From NCBI GenBank assembly GCA_902496845.1, contig CABVCJ010000065.1:1-10101 (forward strand): a stretch of DNA of 10,101 bases. The letters run 5' to 3'. The position numbers and the translations under genes are program-made. The notes under the pieces were generated by a model. That model made no database searches and had not been told where the DNA came from. It saw only the letters and a list, made by a program, of their open reading frames with translations. This document shows, piece after piece, positions 5,658 through 10,101 of this stretch. The first letter of the stretch is position 1; every line of letters begins with the position of its first letter. Source of the stretch: an uncultured Collinsella sp. GTDB lineage: Bacteria; Actinomycetota; Coriobacteriia; Coriobacteriales; Coriobacteriaceae.

Positions 5658-7001
5658 ATGAGCGAACCCCTGCGCACCGTGAACGTCGGCCTCATCGGTC
5701 TTGGAACCGTCGGCGGCGGCGTGGCCCGTCTGATCAAGAGCCACCACGATGAGTACCTGGCCGCCTACGGCATCGACCTTAAGCTGACCTGCGCCTGCGC
5801 GCTTGCCTGGGAGCAGGCCGAAGCTGCCGGTATTGAGCGCGAGGCCTTTACGAGCGACTGGCACGACGTCGTCACCGACCCCGCCGTCGATATCGTCGTC
5901 GAGCTCATCGGCGGCGAGCACCCCGCGACCGAAATCTTCACCACCGCCTTCGAGAACGGCAAGCACGTCGTCTCTGCCAACAAGGCCCTGCTGGGCCGTC
6001 ACGTCGAGACGCTCGCCGAGAAGGCGCGCGCGTGCGGCGTGCAGATTAAGTGCGAGGCCAGTTGCGGCGGCGGCATCCCCATTGTGAGCACGCTTGAGCA
6101 CGACCTGGTGGGCAACAAGATCCTGACCATCGCTGGCATTCTCAACGGCACCACCAACTACATCCTGTCGCGCATGGACGCCGAGGGCGCCGATTACGCT
6201 GACGTGCTCGCCGACGCCCAGGCAAAGGGCTATGCCGAGGCCGACCCGTCCGCCGACGTCGACGGCTTCGACGCCGCCAGCAAGACGGCAATCCTCGCTT
6301 CCATCGGCTTTGGCACCCGCGTTACCACCGACGATGTGTACCAGCAGGGTATCCGTACCATCGGTGCCGAGGACATCGCCCAGGCCCGTGAGCTCGGCTA
6401 CACCATTAAGCTGCTCGGCATCGCCCGCAACACCGACGCCGGCGTCGACGTCCGTGTGCATCCCACGCTGATCCCCGCCGACCACATGCTTGCCAAGGTC
6501 AACGGCGCCATGAACGCTGTCTACGTGGTAGGCGACGCCGTGGGTGAGACCATGTTCTACGGTGCCGGCGCAGGCTCCTTCCCCACCGCGAGCGCCGTCG
6601 TGGGCGACATCCTGTCGCTCTCCGAGCAGATCAGCCGCGGCGTGGCTCCGCTGCCCGAGATTGAGCCCTATGGTCACAACCTCGCCTTTAAGCCCATGGA
6701 CGAGCTCCAGACCAAGTACTATGTGCGCCTGAAGGTCGCCGACCGCGTGGGCGCCCTGTCCGAGACGGTCGACATCTTTGCCAAGCACAACATCTCGATC
6801 TCGCTCATCAACCAGGTCGAGGACGGCAAGTCGGGCGTTAACGATGCCTGCTCGGTCATCTTCCTGACGCATCGCGCGCTCGAGAAGGACGTCCAGGCTG
6901 CCGCGGCCGAGCTTGCCAGCGTCGGCTGTGTGGCCGAGGTCGCCAACGTCCTGCGCATCGAGGACGTTGAGGCTTGGACCGAAGGCGTCATGGCCAACTA
7001 G
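5658..7001 (+). CDS. hom: Homoserine dehydrogenase
   Basis: Cytoplasmic enzyme reducing aspartate semialdehyde to homoserine with NAD(P)H, the branch point leading to threonine and methionine, and through threonine to isoleucine. The 447-residue monofunctional form (no aspartokinase part) shows a Rossmann nucleotide site GLGTVGGG (14-21), SANKALLG (106-113), EASCGGGIP (133-141) and GILNGTTNYIL (160-170). The catalytic region GYAEADPSADVDGFDAASK (191-209) holds D205 and K209, spaced like the catalytic Asp-Lys pair of the yeast enzyme. GAGAGSFPTASAV (302-314) follows, and then an ACT domain (about 354-433, YYVRLKVADRVGALSETV). ACT domains in this family usually bind threonine for feedback inhibition. 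Start: AAGGAG six bases before the ATG. Length is normal (about 430-450). It is followed by a strong stem-loop, so it is probably a single-gene transcript. Confidence 0.97.
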   Translation: MSEPLRTVNVGLIGLGTVGGGVARLIKSHHDEYLAAYGIDLKLTCACALAWEQAEAAGIEREAFTSDWHDVVTDPAVDIVVELIGGEHPATEIFTTAFENGKHVVSANKALLGRHVETLAEKARACGVQIKCEASCGGGIPIVSTLEHDLVGNKILTIAGILNGTTNYILSRMDAEGADYADVLADAQAKGYAEADPSADVDGFDAASKTAILASIGFGTRVTTDDVYQQGIRTIGAEDIAQARELGYTIKLLGIARNTDAGVDVRVHPTLIPADHMLAKVNGAMNAVYVVGDAVGETMFYGAGAGSFPTASAVVGDILSLSEQISRGVAPLPEIEPYGHNLAFKPMDELQTKYYVRLKVADRVGALSETVDIFAKHNISISLINQVEDGKSGVNDACSVIFLTHRALEKDVQAAAAELASVGCVAEVANVLRIEDVEAWTEGVMAN

Positions 7002-7036
7002 TCCACTACTTCGAACCTCAACGAGGCCCAACGCAA

Positions 7037-7075
7037 AAGGCGCGCTGTCTGCATCAACCGCAGGCAGCGCGCCTT
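7037..7075. terminator. Strong stem-loop terminator after hom, probably bidirectional
   Basis: AAGGCGCGCTG pairs perfectly with CAGCGCGCCTT. The stem continues inward through one T-G wobble and four more pairs (16 in all) around a 7-base loop. It starts 35 bases after the hom stop. Reading rightward it is followed by GTTCT, a poor U-run. Reading leftward it is followed by TTTTGCG, a better one, so it could also stop transcripts from the convergent antiporter gene that have passed the repeat array. Confidence 0.8.
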
Positions 7076-7098
7076 GTTCTGCTTGCAGGGGAAGCTGC

Positions 7099-7268
7099 GT
7101 CCCGGTATTTCAGCTCAGAACGGGGCGCAGTTTCCCTCAGGGCCTTCTTTCAGAAACTATGTCCCATTCTGGGCGCGGATTCTGGGACACGCTTTCCGTA
7201 ACGGGCCTCTCGCGGAAAGCGCGTCCCACACTGGACGCGGATTCTGGGATGCATTTTCCGCGACGGCG
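7099..7268. repeat. Three diverged 62-bp tandem units with internal hairpins
   Basis: GTCCC recurs at 7099, 7161 and 7223, exactly 62 bases apart. Units 2 and 3 share CGCGGATTCTGGGA. Units 1 and 2 share a TTTCC core, a GGCCT region and a GAAA block at the same offsets. Unit 3 is cut off seven bases or so before the antiporter stop codon. Across the unit 2/3 junction, TGGGACACGCTTTCCG (7183-7198) pairs with 7213-7228 over 16 positions with one mismatch. Unit 3 also opens with a GCGTCC/GGACGC hairpin (7221-7238). This resembles REP/BIME-type intergenic palindromes. There are no spacers, so it is not CRISPR. Confidence 0.7.
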
Positions 7269-7272
7269 TTGG

Positions 7273-8835
7273 CTACCTGCCGTCGTCGTCCTGGGCTTCA
7301 TCGCGCGCATAGAGCTCCAACATGCGGCGGCGGTATTCGCGCACGGCGAGCTTGGCGCGCTCCAGGCGGCGACGCTCGCGCGGAGTCAGCTCGGACGGGT
7401 CGACCTCGTCTCCATAGGTCTTATCGGCAAGCAGGTGCGCAGCGTCCACGATGCGGGCATCGATGTGGCCGCTCGCCGCCTCGGCGGAAAGACGCTCGGC
7501 AATCGTATCGAGCGTAGGCAGGCCCTCGAATACGCGACCATGGCCATGCGAAGTCAGCAGCTCATGCTCGCGCGCGAGCAAGCTCGCTAGGTCGTGGTGG
7601 GCGCGCAGGATGTCGAGCGCATCGGATGGATGCTCGGCAACCTCTGCCACGGCGGTGACCGGCGCTGCATCGACCACGCGGTAGAAGAGCTGCGCGAGCA
7701 GCGGCATCAAGAACACCGTGATGGCGCCGGCGGCGACCATAACCGATGCGACGTCTTGCGACAGCGCGCCCGCGTTGACGGCAACGCTCGTCACGGCAAC
7801 GATGATCGGCAGCGCCGTGGTGCAGTACAGGGCCACGGTAATGCGACCATACGCCGACACATCGCGCGTCGCAGGACAAATGCTCATGGAAATAAGAATG
7901 GGCACGGCACGAATAATCAACAACGCCACGATAAAGCCCACGAGCAGACCCGGGCGCGACGCCACGGCCGTCAGATCGATCTTTGCGCCCGATACGGTAA
8001 AGAACACCGGAATCAAAAAACCGTAGGCCAGACCGTCGAGCTTGGTCTCGAGCGTATGGTTGCCCTCGGGGATGATATAGCGCAGGACAAAGCCGGCGGC
8101 AAAAGAACCCAACACGATGTCGAGATCAAAGACAGCCGAGAATGCCACGAGCGTGACCAGGATGAGCACCGTCAGGCGCACGAAGGTCTGCGACGTGGTA
8201 TCGGCGCGCTCCTCAACAAACGCAAAGAAGCGGCTGCCGACGCGCTTGGAGCGGCTCGGGACCACGGCCAGCAACACGCAAACCACCGCAAACAAGCCAA
8301 GGATAACGAGCGTTTGGATGCCAGTGCGGGCAGACAACAGCACCGACATGGCGAGCACGGGACCGAGCTCGCCCCAAGTGCCATACGCGAGAATCGAGTC
8401 GCCCACGCGCGTGCCGGTGAGCGAGCGCTCACGCATAATGGGCACGAGCGTACCGAGCGCCGTCGAAGTGAGGGCAAGCGTCACGGCGATACCGTCGAAA
8501 TGACTGACTGAGAACCACGGGGTAAAGCGCACGGCAAGCCAGGCGATACCAAACGTGACGACCCACGTCGCCAAGCCGTAGCGCCCCTCGACGCCCGTGA
8601 TGCTCTTGGGGTCGATCTCAAAGCCGGCAAGCAGGAACAAAAAGGCCAGGCCCAGCTCGGACACAAGCGAGACCTCAGCATCTACATGGATGACGCCGAG
8701 CATATGGGGTCCCAGCACCGCGCCGAGCACGAGCAAAAAGACCGTCTCGGGAACGGGTTTTCCGGGAATCGCCGAGGCGATAAAAGGACTCGCAAAGGCC
8801 ACGAGTGCGATGATGGCGAGCGAAACGAATGCCAT
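7273..8835 (-). CDS. CPA2-family cation:proton antiporter
   Basis: Membrane exchanger of the Na_H_Exchanger (CPA2) family, probably swapping Na+ or K+ for H+ in pH or salt balance. The 520-residue product has about twelve hydrophobic segments through residue 388. They include FLFLLAGFEID (65-75), LTSTALGTLVPIM (122-134), AYGTWGELGPVLAMSVLL (150-167), VLGSFAAGFVLR (241-252) and LIPVFFTVSGAKID (274-287). A charged cytosolic tail of about 130 residues follows, with basic runs near 485-505 and an acidic end. The tail has no GxGxxG nucleotide site, so it is not a KefB/KefC protein with a TrkA-type domain. The segment where Kef and NapA proteins carry QD or DD reads GTWGELGP; I recall similar GEFGP forms in other actinobacterial antiporters. 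ATG at 8835 has AAAGG six bases upstream. The transported ion cannot be told from sequence. Confidence 0.88.
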   Translation of the reverse strand: MAFVSLAIIALVAFASPFIASAIPGKPVPETVFLLVLGAVLGPHMLGVIHVDAEVSLVSELGLAFLFLLAGFEIDPKSITGVEGRYGLATWVVTFGIAWLAVRFTPWFSVSHFDGIAVTLALTSTALGTLVPIMRERSLTGTRVGDSILAYGTWGELGPVLAMSVLLSARTGIQTLVILGLFAVVCVLLAVVPSRSKRVGSRFFAFVEERADTTSQTFVRLTVLILVTLVAFSAVFDLDIVLGSFAAGFVLRYIIPEGNHTLETKLDGLAYGFLIPVFFTVSGAKIDLTAVASRPGLLVGFIVALLIIRAVPILISMSICPATRDVSAYGRITVALYCTTALPIIVAVTSVAVNAGALSQDVASVMVAAGAITVFLMPLLAQLFYRVVDAAPVTAVAEVAEHPSDALDILRAHHDLASLLAREHELLTSHGHGRVFEGLPTLDTIAERLSAEAASGHIDARIVDAAHLLADKTYGDEVDPSELTPRERRRLERAKLAVREYRRRMLELYARDEAQDDDGR

Positions 8836-8862
8836 GTGATGCCTTTCTCTTGTTTGCGCTTC

Positions 8863-8871
8863 ACTGTAGCA
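8863..8871 (-). promoter_or_regulatory. Candidate extended -10 promoter element for the antiporter gene
   Basis: TGCTACAGT on the minus strand fits the extended -10 form TGnTATAAT (4 of 6 in the hexamer plus TG), 27 bases before the start codon. No matching -35 at 16-18 bases is evident. Assigned by pattern only. Confidence 0.3.
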
Positions 8872-8904
8872 CCCTCGCCGTCCTCAACGCGCCGCGAGCT
8901 GTCG

Positions 8905-8910
8905 TATCAT
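8905..8910 (+). promoter_or_regulatory. purL: Candidate -10 box of the purL promoter
   Basis: TATCAT lies 109 bases before the purL start and would give a 5' leader of about 100 bases. The -35 region 16-18 bases upstream (CCTCAA) is poor. The leader holds two direct copies of GACCGC, at about 8940 and 8967. I see no purine, ZTP or PRPP riboswitch core that I recognise. Low-confidence pattern call. Confidence 0.3.
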
Positions 8911-9019
8911 AGTGAGGTTTACAAACATGTGGCTCAAGGCGACCGCAGGGCAGACCCCGCAAACTGACCGCTGCCGCATACCGTACCGTACGCCCAACCG
9001 ATCAGGAAGGCAGGAACCA

Positions 9020-10101
9020 ATGGTCTCTCGTATCTACGTGGAGAAGAAACCCGGGTTCGACGTCGAGGCTCAGCAGCTCAAGGGCGAGCTGACCGAGATT
9101 CTCGGCATCAAGGGCATCGAGGCCCTGAGGATCATCAACCGCTACGACGTCGAGGGCATCGACGAGGAGCTTTTCCGCTCCTGCGTGCCGACCGTCTTTA
9201 GCGAGCCCCAGGTCGATGTGACCTACGACGAGCTCCCCGCAAGCGATGGCGCCGTCTTTGCCGTCGAATTCCTGCCTGGCCAGTTTGACCAGCGCGCCGA
9301 CTCCGCCAGCGAGTGCGTGCAGCTCATCAGCCAGGGCGAGCGCCCCGCCGTGCGCTCCGCCAAGGTCTATATGATCTCGGGCGCTCTGGACGAGGCCGCC
9401 ATCAAGGCCATCAAGCACTACGTGGTGAACCCCGTCGAGGCGCGCATCGCCTCGCTCGACTTGCCCGAGACGCTGTACATGGAGACGCCCGAGCCCCAAC
9501 CCGTCGAGGTGCTCGACGGCTTCCGCGAGCTCGACGAGGCCGGCCTTGCCGCCTTTATCGCCGATCGCGGCCTTGCTATGGACGAGGCGGACATTGCCTT
9601 CTGCCAGCAGTACTTCCGCGATGAGGATCGCGACCCCACCATCACCGAGATCCGCGTGATCGACACCTATTGGTCCGACCACTGCCGCCACACCACCTTC
9701 GGCACCGTCCTGGATGACGTGACGATCGACGACGCCGTGGTGCAGCAGGCCTTCGACCGCTACATGGAGATGCGCCACGAACTCGGCCGCGACGCCAAGC
9801 CCGTCTGCCTCATGGACATGGGCACCATCGGCGCCAAGTACCTTAAGAAGACCGGCGTCATGACCGATGTCGACGAGTCCGAGGAGATCAACGCCTGCAC
9901 CGTCAAGGTGAAGGTCGATGTCGACGGCGAGGACCAGGACTGGCTGTTCCTGTTTAAGAACGAGACCCACAACCACCCGACCGAGATCGAGCCCTTCGGC
10001 GGTGCCGCCACCTGCGTTGGCGGCGCCATCCGCGACCCGCTCTCGGGCCGCAGCTACGTGTACCAGGCCATGCGCGTGACCGGCGCGGCCGACCCCACCG
10101 T
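9020..10101 (+). CDS. purL: Phosphoribosylformylglycinamidine synthase, long form (N-terminal part, runs off the window)
   Basis: Fourth step of de novo purine synthesis: FGAR plus glutamine and ATP gives FGAM. The window holds 360 codons of an enzyme that in this long form is usually about 1,230-1,300 residues, so the ATP-binding repeat and C-terminal glutaminase lie outside. Seen here are a PurS-like N-terminal domain (MVSRIYVEKKPGFDVEAQQ onward, about 1-150) and a helical linker. The linker leads into the conserved SDHCRHTTF around H221. NETHNHPTEIEPFGGAA (314-330) is a hallmark of the synthetase active site. The N-terminus resembles the clostridial-type single-chain PurL rather than the split PurS/PurL/PurQ set of many actinobacteria. 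The ATG at 9020 follows AGGAAGG and CAGGA. An in-frame ATG at 8927 would add 31 non-conserved residues and is not preferred. Divergent from the antiporter gene. Confidence 0.96.
   Translation, partial: MVSRIYVEKKPGFDVEAQQLKGELTEILGIKGIEALRIINRYDVEGIDEELFRSCVPTVFSEPQVDVTYDELPASDGAVFAVEFLPGQFDQRADSASECVQLISQGERPAVRSAKVYMISGALDEAAIKAIKHYVVNPVEARIASLDLPETLYMETPEPQPVEVLDGFRELDEAGLAAFIADRGLAMDEADIAFCQQYFRDEDRDPTITEIRVIDTYWSDHCRHTTFGTVLDDVTIDDAVVQQAFDRYMEMRHELGRDAKPVCLMDMGTIGAKYLKKTGVMTDVDESEEINACTVKVKVDVDGEDQDWLFLFKNETHNHPTEIEPFGGAATCVGGAIRDPLSGRSYVYQAMRVTGAADPT

Noticed and set aside
5652..7031. A 459-codon minus-strand open frame opposite hom
   Set aside because: Hom on the plus strand has all catalytic motifs and a good ribosome site; the opposite frame is composition-driven. 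Similar shadows opposite livM/livH, livJ, the antiporter and purL were dropped for the same reason.
7099..7268. CRISPR-like regularity of the 62-bp repeats
   Set aside because: The whole unit is repeated and diverged, with no constant short repeat separated by unique spacers, and no cas genes nearby.
7261..7285. 7-bp hairpin CGACGGC/GCCGTCG overlapping the antiporter stop codon
   Set aside because: No U-run follows in the antiporter direction and part of the stem is made by Asp codons of the acidic C-terminus; too weak to call a terminator.
8911..9019. Riboswitch or N-terminal extension upstream of purL
   Set aside because: No known purine, ZTP or PRPP riboswitch core is visible. The in-frame ATG at 8927 would add 31 residues rich in Arg, Pro, Thr and Gln, unlike the conserved PurL N-terminus, and its possible ribosome site lies before or at the likely transcription start.

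Overview
The window looks like a chromosomal stretch of a high-GC, Gram-positive gut actinobacterium, most likely of the Coriobacteriia (Collinsella or a close relative). This is inferred from strongly GC-rich third codon positions, a lipoprotein-anchored solute-binding protein, the long single-chain PurL typical of clostridia and Coriobacteriia, and the general style of the proteins. No 16S or other marker gene is present, so the genus is an inference.

Left half (minus strand, positions 22-4883): a complete branched-chain amino acid ABC importer operon in the order livJ (binding lipoprotein), livH and livM (permeases), livG and livF (ATPases). The four membrane-machinery genes are packed with abutting or overlapping ends. 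livJ is separated from livH by a 139-bp gap holding two stem-loops, which could let the binding protein be made in excess of the permease. Upstream of livJ lies an AT-rich control region (about 4960-5100) with a candidate promoter, a 12-bp palindrome, and a structured leader. A perfect 12-bp inverted repeat brackets this region. Beyond it (5155-5457) is a decayed second copy of livJ that has lost its N-terminus and two internal blocks, yet remains in frame.

Middle (plus strand, 5658-7001): hom, homoserine dehydrogenase with a C-terminal ACT domain, which commits aspartate semialdehyde to threonine, methionine and, through threonine, isoleucine. It ends at a strong stem-loop (7037-7075) that could also stop transcription arriving from the convergent gene. 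Between this and the next gene is an array of three diverged 62-bp units (7099-7268), including a long near-perfect hairpin.

Right half: a CPA2-family cation/proton antiporter on the minus strand (7273-8835), then, divergently transcribed, the first 360 codons of purL (9020 to the window end), the fourth step of de novo purine synthesis.

Most of the window is ordinary housekeeping and transport. The parts that deserve a second look are non-coding or decayed: the livJ remnant, the bracketed livJ control region, the livJ-livH hairpins, and the 62-bp repeat array. I see no CRISPR array, mobile element, tRNA or rRNA, and no clear undescribed multi-gene system.
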